A stretch of 64,000 bases of DNA from Janthinobacterium sp. GW456P (GTDB lineage: Bacteria; Pseudomonadota; Gammaproteobacteria; Burkholderiales; Burkholderiaceae_D): the NCBI RefSeq assembly GCF_002127655.1, contig NZ_NEHB01000004.1, positions 186,706-250,705 of the forward strand, written 5' to 3'. Positions 33,233 through 42,563 of this stretch are shown piece after piece. The position numbers and the translations under genes are program-made. The notes under the pieces were generated by a model. It searched no databases. It was not told where the DNA came from and worked only from the letters and a program-made list of their open reading frames with translations. The first letter of the stretch is position 1; each line of letters starts with the position of its first letter.

Positions 33233-34276
33233 TTAGGCCCGAGCAATCAGGACCTGCACGGGCGCCATGGGAAAATCGCTGGCGCCATACTGCTCCACCT
33301 GCCGCCAGCCCATGTCGCGCAGCAGCAGCGCCAATTCACCGTGCCGTGTCACCGTGCGGCCCAGCATGCGCATCGGCAAGTAATATGGCAGCACGCGCGC
33401 CGCGTCGCCCGGCGCCGCCGCGATTTCCGCCTGCACGCAGACGAGCACGCCACCTGGCTTCAAGGCCGCCTGCATCTTGCGCAAGGCGCTCGTCATGTCG
33501 GGCACGAAATGCAGCACGGACGAGCACCAGATGAGGTCGTAATTGCCGCCGATATCGTCATTGTCCAGGTCGCCGCCCAAAGTTTCCAGGCGGTCGGATA
33601 GTTGCGCATGGGCGATGTTCGCGGCCGCCACGGCCACCGTTTCCGGCCAGTCGAAGACGCAGCCCCGCACGCCCGCATGGGCTTGCGCCAGCGCAATGGC
33701 CACCCAGCCGGGACCGCCGCCCAGGTCCAGCAGGCGCAGCGGCGTGTTGCCGTCCGCAAACGGCGCGACGCGCTGCATCACGGACAGGGCGGCGCGCATG
33801 GTGACGGCGCGCTGCTCCTGGCCGATCTGCTGCTGCGCGGCGGCGGCCCAGTTGACCCCGCTCGCCGTGCTGTAGGGCGCTACTTTTCCGCCGTCGCGCA
33901 CCAGCGTGTTCAGCTGCGTGGCGAAATGGCGCAGCGCGTGCAGCCGGTACAGCCAGGCATCGCCGCAAAAGGCCACGGAGTCGCGGCAGAAATACTGCAA
34001 GGTGGCCGCCGTGCAGCGGTAGCGTAGTGCGTTCGCCTTCGTATCCGCATCGGCGCCATCGCGTTCCAGCACCTGCATGCTCCAAAGCAATTCGAGCAGC
34101 AGGGCCGTGTGCGGTGCATGCAGCGACAGGGACTCGGCCAGTTGTGCCGGCGTGTGCGGCGTGGCCAGCACCTCGAAAATACCCAGTTCCAGGGCGGCGG
34201 CCAGCCCATCGGCCTGCACGGGCGCGACGGCCAGGTCCCAGTACGGTTGCAAGGCGTGTTGTGTATCGAATGACAT
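33233..34276 (-). CDS. Class I SAM-dependent methyltransferase (O-methyltransferase family 2 type)
   Basis: The protein has 347 residues. An N-terminal helical dimerisation domain (ALELGIFEVLATPHTPAQLAESL) precedes the Rossmann core, whose SAM motif I reads LLDLGGGPGWVAIALAQ. Further core motifs are LETLGGDLDNDDI and DLIWCSSVLHFVPD. The layout matches hydroxyneurosporene / acetylserotonin-type O-methyltransferases, which act on small hydroxylated compounds. A Fur box lies in the promoter region shared with a PchR-like regulator, so iron limitation may induce it. Confidence 0.82.
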   Translation of the reverse strand: MSFDTQHALQPYWDLAVAPVQADGLAAALELGIFEVLATPHTPAQLAESLSLHAPHTALLLELLWSMQVLERDGADADTKANALRYRCTAATLQYFCRDSVAFCGDAWLYRLHALRHFATQLNTLVRDGGKVAPYSTASGVNWAAAAQQQIGQEQRAVTMRAALSVMQRVAPFADGNTPLRLLDLGGGPGWVAIALAQAHAGVRGCVFDWPETVAVAAANIAHAQLSDRLETLGGDLDNDDIGGNYDLIWCSSVLHFVPDMTSALRKMQAALKPGGVLVCVQAEIAAAPGDAARVLPYYLPMRMLGRTVTRHGELALLLRDMGWRQVEQYGASDFPMAPVQVLIARA

Positions 34277-34323
34277 GATCTTCCTTTCGGCGAGGTGGGC
34301 ATCAGCGTCATTTTATGCAACAA

Positions 34324-34338
34324 TGAGAATAATTATCA
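34324..34338. promoter_or_regulatory. Fur box
   Basis: TGAGAAT-A-ATTATCA is a 7-1-7 inverted repeat with one mismatch, embedded in AATGAGAATAATTATCATT. It closely matches the Fur consensus of TGATAAT-type half-sites. It lies 48 bp upstream of the methyltransferase start and 66 bp upstream of the AraC-type regulator gene. Confidence 0.75.
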
Positions 34339-34403
34339 TTTGCATTTGTATGCGACGCGGCGCATTTCGTATGCGCGACGGCGCGCAAGGACAGGGAGGA
34401 GCG

Positions 34404-35294
34404 ATGCTGGAACAGGACAGGGAAGCGGCAGGCTGGACGCGGCGCCAGCTGGACCCGGGATTGAAAGAGTGCCGCGCCGACCAGCGCCAGGTCGACCAGG
34501 GCTTGCTGCTCGTGCATTCCGATTACTGTCCGCAGCGGGCGCTCGTCGAGCAATCGAAGCATGACGACGGGGGCGGCCTGGTCATTACCATCGGCCTGGA
34601 AGGCGCATCCGGCTATGTCACGCGCGATGGCGGGCAATTGCGTTTCCAGGGCGGCCATACGACCATGACGGTGTTTCACCACGTCAGCGGCGAGCGCCGC
34701 TTCGAGGCGCATCAACGGGCGGCGCAATTGCGCGTGCTGGTCGACGAGGATGCGCTGGCGCGCTACTGGCCCGAGGGGTTGGCATCGCTGCTGCCGCACG
34801 GCGGCGCGCGCCAGCTGGCGCATGCGGCCACCACGGCGGCTGTCTCCCTGCACGCCTGTTCGCTGCTGCGCGCGACGGACCCGCTGGCCGTGCATATCGG
34901 CGTGCTGAGTATCCTGGCGGAACAGTTGCGGGGACTGCGGCCGGCGCCCGTTCTTGTGCCGCGCTGGTCCGAGGCCGACATCATCAAGCTCGAGCGTGCC
35001 TACGCGCTGATGCAGGAGCAGATGGCGCAGGCACTCACGCTCGATTATCTGTGCGCGCAAGTAGGGCTGAGTTTGTTCAAACTCAAGCAGGGATGGCGCT
35101 ACCGCTTCCACGACAGTCCCCAGCGCACCCTGCTGGCGCTGCGCATGCAGCGGGCAAAGTTACTGCTGGAAAATGGTTGCCAGGTGGCGCAGGCGGGCTG
35201 GCAAACGGGCTACCGTCACCCGGCCAATTTCAGCGCCGCCTTCAGCCGCTATTTCGGCTACGCGCCGAAGACCGTGGGGCGCGCGAAGGGCTAA
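34404..35294 (+). CDS. AraC-family regulator, PchR-like
   Basis: The protein has 296 residues from the ATG at 34404, preceded by AGGGAGGA; ATGs at 34350 and 34371 are in frame but lack a ribosome site. The N-terminal half (VITIGLEGASGYVTRDGGQLRFQGGHTTMTVFH) resembles PchR-type sensors of ferric siderophores. The C-terminal AraC helices include LTLDYLCAQVGLSLFKLKQGWRYRFHDSPQRTLLALRMQRAKLLL and YRHPANFSAAFSRYFGYAPK. The Fur box just upstream supports iron control. No siderophore genes are in the window. Confidence 0.82.
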   Translation: MLEQDREAAGWTRRQLDPGLKECRADQRQVDQGLLLVHSDYCPQRALVEQSKHDDGGGLVITIGLEGASGYVTRDGGQLRFQGGHTTMTVFHHVSGERRFEAHQRAAQLRVLVDEDALARYWPEGLASLLPHGGARQLAHAATTAAVSLHACSLLRATDPLAVHIGVLSILAEQLRGLRPAPVLVPRWSEADIIKLERAYALMQEQMAQALTLDYLCAQVGLSLFKLKQGWRYRFHDSPQRTLLALRMQRAKLLLENGCQVAQAGWQTGYRHPANFSAAFSRYFGYAPKTVGRAKG

Positions 35295-35348
35295 AAAGCC
35301 GGTGTAGAATCGGCGGGCAGCATCCATAACTACGACCCACAAGGAGAC

Positions 35349-35756
35349 ATGATGGCTCGCAAAATCTTTGTCAATCTGCCCGTCCAGTCGCTGGAACGCT
35401 CGGTGGCGTTTTTCACGGCGCTGGGCTTCAGTTTCAATGCCCATTTCACGGATGAAACAGCGACGTGCATGATCGTTGCCGACGATATCTTCGTGATGCT
35501 CTTGACGCACGACAAATTCAAGCAATTCACGCCCAAGCAGCTGTGCGATACCAAGGTGGCGACGGAAGTGCTCGTGTGCCTGTCGGCCGAGAGCCGGGGC
35601 GAAGTCGATGCGCTGGTGGCAAAAGCCGTCCAGGCGGGCGGCAGCATCTACAAGGAGCCGATCGATTTCGGCTTCATGTATGGCCACAGTTTCCAGGATC
35701 CCGATGGGCATCAATGGGAATTGATGTACATGGAAGCAGGCGCCGTACCTGGCTGA
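35349..35756 (+). CDS. VOC (glyoxalase/bleomycin-resistance fold) protein
   Basis: The protein has 135 residues; ATGATG at 35349 follows AAGGAGAC. FVNLPVQSLERSVAFFTALGFSFNAHFTDETATCMIV and the C-terminal YGHSFQDPDGHQWELMYME match the VOC lyase fold (PhnB-like group). Metal ligands of true glyoxalases are only partly present. Function unknown. Confidence 0.85.
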   Translation: MMARKIFVNLPVQSLERSVAFFTALGFSFNAHFTDETATCMIVADDIFVMLLTHDKFKQFTPKQLCDTKVATEVLVCLSAESRGEVDALVAKAVQAGGSIYKEPIDFGFMYGHSFQDPDGHQWELMYMEAGAVPG

Positions 35757-35767
35757 TACGTGGTGGT

Positions 35768-35801
35768 GTCGGATTACGCGGCGTGCCGCCGCTGATCCGA
35801 C
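35768..35801. repeat. Single-hairpin copy of the GTCGGATTA repeat
   Basis: GTCGGATTACGCGGC and GCCGCTGATCCGAC form an imperfect hairpin between the VOC gene and the convergent peptidase gene. It shares its core with the two double-hairpin copies at 48288 and 61079. Confidence 0.7.
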
Positions 35802-35825
35802 CTACCCGACTGTTAAACCTCAGCC

Positions 35826-38696
35826 TTAGCTGGCCAGCGCCAGCAAATCGACCACATCCAGCCCGGCCAGGTCTTGCGTTGTGTTGCCCGCGAACGCGGC
35901 GCGGCTAGCCTGGCCGTTTTTCAGCCAGGTGCGCGTGACGTCCTTGATCTGCGCCAGGGTGCAATTGAGCACGCCGGTACGGAACTGCTGGCGCACGGCT
36001 TCCGTCGTGCCGCGCTGCTGCATGTTCCACGCCGTCAGCGCTTCCGCGTACGGCGAGTGCGGCTTGTCGAGGCCCTTGATGACGCAGATGATGGCTTCTT
36101 CCACCTGCTCTTGCGAGAAATCGCCATCGAGGATTTGATCGAGCGTCGTGCCGAAGTCGGCAAACGTGCCGGCCAGGCGCGGATCGCGGTAGGAGCTCAG
36201 CGTGAACGTGCCGGCGCCGGCCGCATAGCTGGCGCTGCCGCCATACGCGCCGCCTTTTTCGCGCAGGGCCGTATGCAGTACCTGGTTGGTCATCAGCTCG
36301 GCGGCCACGGCCAGGGCCGAAGCGTCGGGATGATGCACGCCTGGCACGGCCCAGGAAACGAAGCAATGGTTGATCTGGCTCGTCGCATGCAGGGCCGTGT
36401 TGGCTAGCGGCAAGGCGGCAGGTGCGGCGGCAACGGCTGGCGCGGCCGCCTCCGTGCTGGCGGCCGGCAACTCGAGCAGGCGGGCCAGGGTGATGCCATC
36501 CTGCTCCAGACCCGCGCACAGCACGGTCGGCTGCTGGGCGATGATGTGCGCGTGCAGGGTGTCGAGTTCGCGGGCGATTTCCAGCAAGCCTGCCGACGTC
36601 TTGCTCAGCTGCTGCAAACGGCGGTAGAACGGCAAGGCTGCCGGGCCGCCGACGATGTCGTCGAAGCGGCGCGTCGGCGACAGCGGGGCCGCCGACGCCA
36701 GCATGGCGTAGCGGTTGCCCGATTCGGCCAGGCTGGAGAGTTTGTCTTGCACCAGGCTTTCGATCAGGAAGGCCAGGCGCTCCTCTTCATCGAAGCGGGG
36801 CTTGGCGATCCAGGCCGACAGCACGGCGGCGATCGCCGCGTGTTCTTCGCGCAAGCCGCTGGCCGAGAACGAGAGTTCCACGCGCATCGTTTGCTGCGGG
36901 CGGGGAATGGCTTCCAGGCCGATGTGGAACGAAGGCACCATGCTCTGGCGCCAGGCGCTGGCGTCGTCGAACGACATGTCGCCCACGCCCAGTTCCGGCG
37001 CCAGGTCCGTATATAAACGCAGCCATGGCCACGATGCCTCCGGCAAGCCCGACACGTCGTACAGCACGTTGGCATAGCTGATGCCGTTCGAGGCAATGCT
37101 GAACGCCACGGCGCCGTCGACAGCGGCAGGAATCGGCAGGGCCGGGCGCGGCGCGGCGCTGACGTCGCCGGGGCGGATGCGCGGCAGCACTTCCGAATTC
37201 GACGGCAGTTGCTGATGCGCTTCCAGCGCGGCCGACTCGGCCACGATGTGCGCGCGCTCGGCATCCGTCAGCTTTGCCTGCAGTGCCGCCAGTTTGGCGT
37301 CTTCCTGCGCGGCGCGGTCCGTAAAATAGGCGCTGTCGGGTACCACGTGCGTCGTCAAACGGGTGGGATTGGCGATCAGCTCGCGCACCAGCTGTTTGAA
37401 AAATGCCGGGTCTTCGATCTGCTGTTCCAGGGTTTCCAGGATGGCAGCATTGTCGAAGGCGTCCATGACGTTGCCGTCGTACATGGCCAGCGGCAAGGCG
37501 TGCAGCAGGCGGCCCAGGCCGTAAGGCATGCGGCCGCTGCTGATTTCGCGCTGGCTGTATTTGATGTCGCGCAAGGCGGCGTGCAGCACGGCGGCAGGAA
37601 TGCCCTCTTCCGCCGTTTCTTCCAGCGCCGTCCAGATGCGCTGGTGCGCATCGGCGATCTGTTCCTGCGTCAAGCCTTCCATGCCGATGTGGAACACCAT
37701 CTGGCGGATGCCCGCGTCGCGGCCATTCATGTCCGATGGGCGGCCATAGCCGGCCGATTCCATGGCGCGCATGACGGGCGCCGACGATTCGCCGAGCAAG
37801 CCATGCGACAGCAGATGCGCGTGGTAGTAGGCGATGGGGTCGCTCGATTCACCCATCAGCCAGGCGAATTGCAGGCCGAATTCATCGTCGCGCGCTTCCT
37901 GCGATGGAATTTTAACGATGTTTTGCTGCGGCGCCGTCCACGCGGGCGCCAGCTGCGGCAGGCGGCGCGGGCTAAAGCCGCTGAGCTTGGACAGCACGCG
38001 TTCCGCGACTTGCTCCTGCACGGCCGACGCTTCGATATTGCCGGAAGTCATGATCACGGCTTGCGAAGGATGGTAGTGGCTGGCGTGGAACTCTTTCAGC
38101 ATTTCATGCGTCAGCTCGGGGATATTCAGCGGATCGCCGCCCGATTCCACTTCATATGTCGTGCCTTTGAGCAAGGCGCTGGCGATGCCGCTGTCGAGCG
38201 CGCGCATGGGGCTGTTGAAGGCGCCCTTCATTTCATTGAAGACGATGCCCTGGTACACGAGCTTGTCGCCTTCGAACGCGTGGCGCCAGCCTTCCTGGCG
38301 GAAGTTCAGGTAATCGAGGTTCGGAAAGAAGGCCGCATCGAGGTAGACGTCGAGCAGGTTGAAGAAATCCTTGCGGTCGGTGCTGGCGAACGGGTACACG
38401 GTGCGGTCGGCATAGGTCATCGCATTCATGAACGTGGCCGTCGAGCGGCGCAGCATCGAGAAGAACGGATCGCGCACCGGGTAGCGCGACGAGCCGCACA
38501 AGGCCAGGTGTTCGAGGATGTGGGCGCGCCCGTCGCTCACTTCCGGCACCGTGGGAAAGGCCACCAGGAACACCATCTCAGCCTGCTCGGTATGCATATG
38601 GATATGGCGCATGCCCGTTGCTGGCTCGACATATTGCTCGATGGTTGCCTGCAAGACTGGAATGAAGTTGCTGCTGACTTTTTCAAATGTGCTCAT
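35826..38696 (-). CDS. M16C zinc metallopeptidase, presequence protease (PreP)-like
   Basis: The protein has 956 residues from the ATG at 38696; a GTG/ATG further upstream would add unlike residues. The inverted zinc motif HxxEH is HILEH (59-63), followed by SSRYPVRDPFFSMLRRSTATFMNAMTYADRTVYPFAS, characteristic of PreP/Cym1. The second conserved Glu region is FNEMKGAFNSP. Four M16 domains are expected from the length. The family degrades peptides in an enclosed chamber. No signal peptide is visible, so it is probably cytosolic. Confidence 0.9.
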   Translation of the reverse strand: MSTFEKVSSNFIPVLQATIEQYVEPATGMRHIHMHTEQAEMVFLVAFPTVPEVSDGRAHILEHLALCGSSRYPVRDPFFSMLRRSTATFMNAMTYADRTVYPFASTDRKDFFNLLDVYLDAAFFPNLDYLNFRQEGWRHAFEGDKLVYQGIVFNEMKGAFNSPMRALDSGIASALLKGTTYEVESGGDPLNIPELTHEMLKEFHASHYHPSQAVIMTSGNIEASAVQEQVAERVLSKLSGFSPRRLPQLAPAWTAPQQNIVKIPSQEARDDEFGLQFAWLMGESSDPIAYYHAHLLSHGLLGESSAPVMRAMESAGYGRPSDMNGRDAGIRQMVFHIGMEGLTQEQIADAHQRIWTALEETAEEGIPAAVLHAALRDIKYSQREISSGRMPYGLGRLLHALPLAMYDGNVMDAFDNAAILETLEQQIEDPAFFKQLVRELIANPTRLTTHVVPDSAYFTDRAAQEDAKLAALQAKLTDAERAHIVAESAALEAHQQLPSNSEVLPRIRPGDVSAAPRPALPIPAAVDGAVAFSIASNGISYANVLYDVSGLPEASWPWLRLYTDLAPELGVGDMSFDDASAWRQSMVPSFHIGLEAIPRPQQTMRVELSFSASGLREEHAAIAAVLSAWIAKPRFDEEERLAFLIESLVQDKLSSLAESGNRYAMLASAAPLSPTRRFDDIVGGPAALPFYRRLQQLSKTSAGLLEIARELDTLHAHIIAQQPTVLCAGLEQDGITLARLLELPAASTEAAAPAVAAAPAALPLANTALHATSQINHCFVSWAVPGVHHPDASALAVAAELMTNQVLHTALREKGGAYGGSASYAAGAGTFTLSSYRDPRLAGTFADFGTTLDQILDGDFSQEQVEEAIICVIKGLDKPHSPYAEALTAWNMQQRGTTEAVRQQFRTGVLNCTLAQIKDVTRTWLKNGQASRAAFAGNTTQDLAGLDVVDLLALAS

Positions 38697-38980
38697 GCGG
38701 TATGGGATCTCTGCGGTAGATGGTTCGGATGGTCGGTGGACGTGCATCACATCTGGGGACAAAGTGGCGTATTGCCAGGGCCGGCGGCCACGTTGATGCC
38801 TGTGTGAAGTTTTTCCCTATTGTACTAGGAGTATTCGTGCGCCGCCGCCGGGGCCTTGCTGGCCGCCGGAAAAGCGACAGTGTTGCAAAATTGATCATTG
38901 CAAAATGGGTGGCGTCTCCGAATGAAAGCTTAGCGTACCATGCGCCTTTTGCATTCCAGACTGAACCGAAGGCGCCTACC

Positions 38981-40393
38981 TTGTCCAGACTTTCCTTTCG
39001 CCAACTGTTATTTGCCGCCTTCATTTTGACGACGGGCATTTTGACGGCTACCTCCGTGCAAGCCTTGCTGACCCTGGAGCACCTGGCCCGGCTGGGGCGC
39101 GAGACGGCGGCGCAGGCGATTGCCTTGACGGAACAGTCGCAGCGCCTGTCCGAGCGCACCCTGGCCATGGAGCGCAGCGCGCGCCAGTTCCTCGTGCTCG
39201 ACGACCCCGTGTTCCGCGAACGCTATGCGGCGGCGCGCGACGAAGCGACGGCGGCGCTGCAGGTGCTGAACCGTGCCACACCCGAGTTCGCTCCCCAGCT
39301 GGCCGACGAATGGACGGCGCAGGCGCAATCGGCGTGGGAAGTGTTGCAAGCTGGTAAGCGCCGCAAGCGCGATGGTCACGCCGTCGTGTACCGCGCGTTT
39401 GCCCGCATGACGCAGATCAATGAACGCCTGGCGCGCGAAAGCAAGACGGAAATAGGCAGCCGCAATGACGCCCTGCTGGCCGAGCTGGAGCGCCAGCGCC
39501 GCCTGCTGGGCCTGCTGGTGGGCGGCGCCGTGCTGCTGGCGGCCGTGCTGGCCACCTGTTTCGGTTTTTTACTCTCGCGTCCGCTGCGCCGCATCGAGAC
39601 GGCCATCGAACGCCTGGGCGAGAAGCGCTACGACCAGCCCATCGTCGTCGGCGGCCCGGCCGATACGCGCCGCCTGGGCCAGCAGCTGGACTGGTTGCGC
39701 CAGCGCCTGGCGGACCTCGATGCCGACAAGGAACGTTTTCTGCGCCATATCTCGCATGAGCTGAAAACGCCGCTGGCGGCCCTGCGCGAAGGCGTGGCCT
39801 TGCTGGAAGACGAGGTGGCGGGCAAGCTCAGCGACAGCCAGCGCGAAATCGCCGGCATCCTGCAGCAAAACACGGCCTCGCTGCAAACCCAGATCGAAGA
39901 CTTGCTGCGCTACAATACCGCCGCTTTTGACGCCCAGCATCTGGCGCACAGCAAGGTCGACTTGCTGGTCCTGCTGCAAGATGTGGTGGCCGCGCAGCGC
40001 CTGCAGTGGCTGGCGCGCCGGTTGACGGTCGAGGTGCAGGGCGAAACCCTGATCGTGCAGGCCGACCGCGACAAGCTGGCCACCGCCCTGGCGAATTTGC
40101 TGTCGAATGCCGTGCGCTTCAGCCCGGAAGGCGGCACCGTGCGTTTCGCCCTGTCGTGCGAAGGCGGCCGTGTGCGCATCGATTGCCTCGACGAGGGGGC
40201 CGGCGTGGCGCCCGAGGATGCCGCGCGGATCTTCGAACCGTTTTACCAAGGCGTGCGCCAGGCGGCCGGCGCGCGCAACGGCAATGGCATCGGCCTGTCC
40301 ATCGTGCGCGAATATATCGCCGCCCACGATGGCAGCGTCACTCTTTTACCGCGCCAGGCTGGCGCGCATTTTCGGATAGAACTGCCCTTATGA
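38981..40393 (+). CDS. glrK: Sensor histidine kinase, GlrK/QseE family
   Basis: From the TTG at 38981 the protein has 470 residues; GAAGG lies about nine bases upstream, and longer starts would add basic non-family sequence (GTG at 38909 is the main alternative). TM1 is at about 8-28, a helical periplasmic region at about 29-174, TM2 at about 175-199, then HAMP, and a HisKA helix with the phospho-acceptor His259 in HISHELKTPLAALREG. The ATPase domain has NLLSNAVRFSPEGG and GNGIGLSIVREYI. The gene order kinase, lipoprotein, sigma-54 regulator matches glrK-qseG-glrR of enterobacteria, where the system senses envelope stress. Confidence 0.85.
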   Translation: MSRLSFRQLLFAAFILTTGILTATSVQALLTLEHLARLGRETAAQAIALTEQSQRLSERTLAMERSARQFLVLDDPVFRERYAAARDEATAALQVLNRATPEFAPQLADEWTAQAQSAWEVLQAGKRRKRDGHAVVYRAFARMTQINERLARESKTEIGSRNDALLAELERQRRLLGLLVGGAVLLAAVLATCFGFLLSRPLRRIETAIERLGEKRYDQPIVVGGPADTRRLGQQLDWLRQRLADLDADKERFLRHISHELKTPLAALREGVALLEDEVAGKLSDSQREIAGILQQNTASLQTQIEDLLRYNTAAFDAQHLAHSKVDLLVLLQDVVAAQRLQWLARRLTVEVQGETLIVQADRDKLATALANLLSNAVRFSPEGGTVRFALSCEGGRVRIDCLDEGAGVAPEDAARIFEPFYQGVRQAAGARNGNGIGLSIVREYIAAHDGSVTLLPRQAGAHFRIELPL

Positions 40394-40932
40394 TGACGAG
40401 AACTTCCCTGGCCGGCATGGCCGCCTGCGCGCTGCTGTTGGGCGCTTGCGCCGCCAAGCCCCCCACCCAGACACCCGTGCTGGTGCAAACGCCGCCGCGC
40501 GTGGTGATCGTGGCCGATCCCCAGCTGACCGAACTGCTCGCGTATCAAAGCGCCTTGCGCCTGATGACGCCGTCGGAACTGGCGAAGGCGCAGCAGGATT
40601 TGGCGAAAGCCGATCACGCGCCGCACAACACGCTGCGCCGCGCCATGCTGCAGGCGACCGTGCGCGGTCCCGGCGACCTGGCCCGCGCGCAAGCCTTGCT
40701 GGAACCGCTGGCCACGGCCACGGGCAAGGACGCGCAGCTGCTGGCGCCGCTGGCGCAATTGCTGGGCAGCCAGTATGCGGAACTGCGCCGCCAGGAAGAG
40801 AGCATCGACAAGCTCAGCACGCAGCTGCGCGACGCCCAGCGCCGCATCGACCAGCTCAATGAAAAACTCGAGGCGCTGAAAAACATCGAGCGCAGCCTGT
40901 CCGTGCGCCCTGCCGCGGGAGCGGCGAAATGA
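40390..40932 (+). CDS. qseG: QseG/YfhG-like outer-membrane lipoprotein
   Basis: The protein has 180 residues; it overlaps glrK by 4 bp (ATGA). The lipoprotein signal ends in LLGAC, with Ala/Lys after Cys. A C-terminal coiled coil (RRQEESIDKLSTQLRDAQRRIDQLNEKLEALKNIERSL) is clear. In E. coli QseG is an outer-membrane lipoprotein that controls the kinase. Identity is by position and architecture, since sequence similarity within this family is low. Confidence 0.75.
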   Translation: MMTRTSLAGMAACALLLGACAAKPPTQTPVLVQTPPRVVIVADPQLTELLAYQSALRLMTPSELAKAQQDLAKADHAPHNTLRRAMLQATVRGPGDLARAQALLEPLATATGKDAQLLAPLAQLLGSQYAELRRQEESIDKLSTQLRDAQRRIDQLNEKLEALKNIERSLSVRPAAGAAK

Positions 40933-42296
40933 GCGAGCACGCCCACATTCTATTGGTCGACGACGATCCCGATCTGCTGCGCCTGCTGACCATCCGCTTG
41001 AAGGCGGGCAATTATCGGGTCACGGCCGTGGGCAGCGCGGAAGCGGCGCTGGCGCGCCTGGCCGTGGAATTGCCGGCCCTGGTCATTACCGACGTGCAAT
41101 TGCCGGGCCGCGACGGCCTGGCCCTGTTCGATGAAATCCGCCGCCAGCACGCGGCCCTGCCCGTCATTTTGCTGACGGCGCACGGCACCATCCCCGACGC
41201 CGTCGATGCCACGGCGCGCGGCGCGTTTGCGTATCTGACGAAACCGTTCGACGGCAAGCTCTTGATGGAAAAGGTGGCGTACGCCATCAACCTGTCCACC
41301 GTCATGCCGGCGCCGGCGTCCGGCGACGAGCGCTGGCGCGCCGAACTGATCAGCCGCAGTGCGCAGATGGCCGAGCTGCTGGCCGAAGCCAAGCTGGTGG
41401 CGGGGTCCGACGCCAGCATCCTGATCCGCGGGCCCAGCGGCACGGGCAAGGAATTGCTGGCGCGCGCGCTGCACAACGCCAGCCGCCGCGCCAAGGCGCC
41501 GTTCATCGCCGTCAACTGCGGCGCCATTCCCGAGCAACTGCTGGAATCGGAACTGTTCGGCCACGTGAAAGGCTCGTTTACGGGCGCCGTCGGCAACCGC
41601 GAAGGCTTGTTCCAGGCGGCCGATGGCGGCACCCTGTTTTTGGATGAGATCGGCGACATGCCGCTGCCGCTGCAAGTCAAATTGCTGCGCGTGCTGCAGG
41701 AACGGGCCGTGCGGCCCGTCGGCGCCGACCAGACGCGGCCCGTCGACGTGCGCTTATTGTCCGCCACGCACCGCGACCTCGATGTGGCCATGGCGGAAGG
41801 GCAATTCCGCGAGGACCTGTATTACCGGCTCAATGTCGTGACGTTAACCCTGCCGCCGCTGGCCGAGCGCCGCGAAGACATCGCCCTGCTGGCCAACCAT
41901 TTCCTGCAAAAACTGGCGGCCAAGTACGACAAGCCCCTGAACGGCTTCGCGCCTGACGCCCTGACGGCCCTGGTGGCCGCGCCATGGCCGGGCAACGTGC
42001 GCCAGCTGGTCAATGTCGTCGAGCAAGTGTGCGCGCTGGCTACGGCGCCGCTGGTGCCCTTGACCCTGGTGCAGCGGGCCTTGCGCGTGCCGTCGCTGGA
42101 AGCGCTCAGCTATAACGAAGCCAAGCAGCGCTTCGAGCGCGACTACCTGATTCAACTGCTGCGCCTGACGGACGGCAACGTGGCCGACGCGGCCCGCCTG
42201 GCCGATCGCAACCGCACGGAGTTCTACCGTTTACTGCAGAAATACGAGCTGACGCCGGCCCTGTTCCGGGCCGACGGCGACCCTGTCGCTGATTAG
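40929..42296 (+). CDS. glrR: Sigma-54-dependent response regulator, GlrR/QseF family
   Basis: The protein has 455 residues; its start overlaps qseG by 4 bp. The receiver domain has the acidic pocket DDD at 11-13, phospho-acceptor Asp55 (VITDVQLPGRDG) and Lys105 (LTKPFDG). The AAA+ domain has GPSGTGKE (Walker A), the sigma-54-contact loop as GSFTGA in place of GAFTGA, and GGTLFLDEIGDM (Walker B). The C-terminal Fis-type helix-turn-helix is DGNVADAARLADRNRTEFYRLL. It should activate sigma-54 promoters; one such promoter with matching binding sites lies directly downstream, and one site overlaps the 3' end of this gene. Confidence 0.9.
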   Translation: MSEHAHILLVDDDPDLLRLLTIRLKAGNYRVTAVGSAEAALARLAVELPALVITDVQLPGRDGLALFDEIRRQHAALPVILLTAHGTIPDAVDATARGAFAYLTKPFDGKLLMEKVAYAINLSTVMPAPASGDERWRAELISRSAQMAELLAEAKLVAGSDASILIRGPSGTGKELLARALHNASRRAKAPFIAVNCGAIPEQLLESELFGHVKGSFTGAVGNREGLFQAADGGTLFLDEIGDMPLPLQVKLLRVLQERAVRPVGADQTRPVDVRLLSATHRDLDVAMAEGQFREDLYYRLNVVTLTLPPLAERREDIALLANHFLQKLAAKYDKPLNGFAPDALTALVAAPWPGNVRQLVNVVEQVCALATAPLVPLTLVQRALRVPSLEALSYNEAKQRFERDYLIQLLRLTDGNVADAARLADRNRTEFYRLLQKYELTPALFRADGDPVAD

Positions 42297-42301
42297 CGAC
42301 A
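42284..42301. promoter_or_regulatory. GlrR-type binding site 1
   Basis: TGTC-N10-GACA, extended to TGTCGCT...AGCGACA, spans the stop codon of glrR. It matches the site reported for E. coli GlrR (TGTC-N10-GACA). It lies 77 bp upstream of the second site, close to seven helical turns. Confidence 0.7.
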
Positions 42302-42360
42302 AAAATAAAGCGTTAAAAATCAGCGGCTTAGTCTGAAACATTGATATTGTTGCCACAAGC

Positions 42361-42378
42361 TGTCGCTGGCAGGCGACA
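42361..42378. promoter_or_regulatory. GlrR-type binding site 2
   Basis: TGTCGC-N6-GCGACA, again TGTC-N10-GACA. It lies about 94 bp upstream of the sigma-54 promoter, a usual distance for an enhancer-like activator site. Confidence 0.72.
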
Positions 42379-42471
42379 AAATGCCCGGTTTTCCGGGCCG
42401 GATCCGGCAAAAATGCGCTGAAAAAATTGTGTTTTAGTGTAAGTCGTTGATTTTGAATGGAAATTAAAAGC

Positions 42472-42487
42472 TGGCACGGTGCTTGCT
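42472..42487 (+). promoter_or_regulatory. Consensus sigma-54 (-24/-12) promoter
   Basis: TGGCACG-N4-TTGCT matches the consensus TGGCACG-N4-TTGCW at every defined base. Transcription should begin about 11-13 bp downstream of the GC (near 42498), leaving a leader of about 65 bases before the BON gene. Confidence 0.85.
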
Positions 42488-42563
42488 ATATGGGTAGATG
42501 TGACGCTTCAAAGTGTTGCTTTATCTAAGTAAGAAGCTTTTAACTTCATTGAGAGGAACTACC

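Noticed and set aside
38765-38785. TGGCGTATTGCC as a sigma-54 promoter upstream of glrK
   Set aside because: The GG and GC elements are only six bases apart; ten are required.
37209-38807. 532-codon open frame opposite the M16C peptidase
   Set aside because: Antisense shadow; it lacks motifs and contradicts the clear HILEH peptidase.
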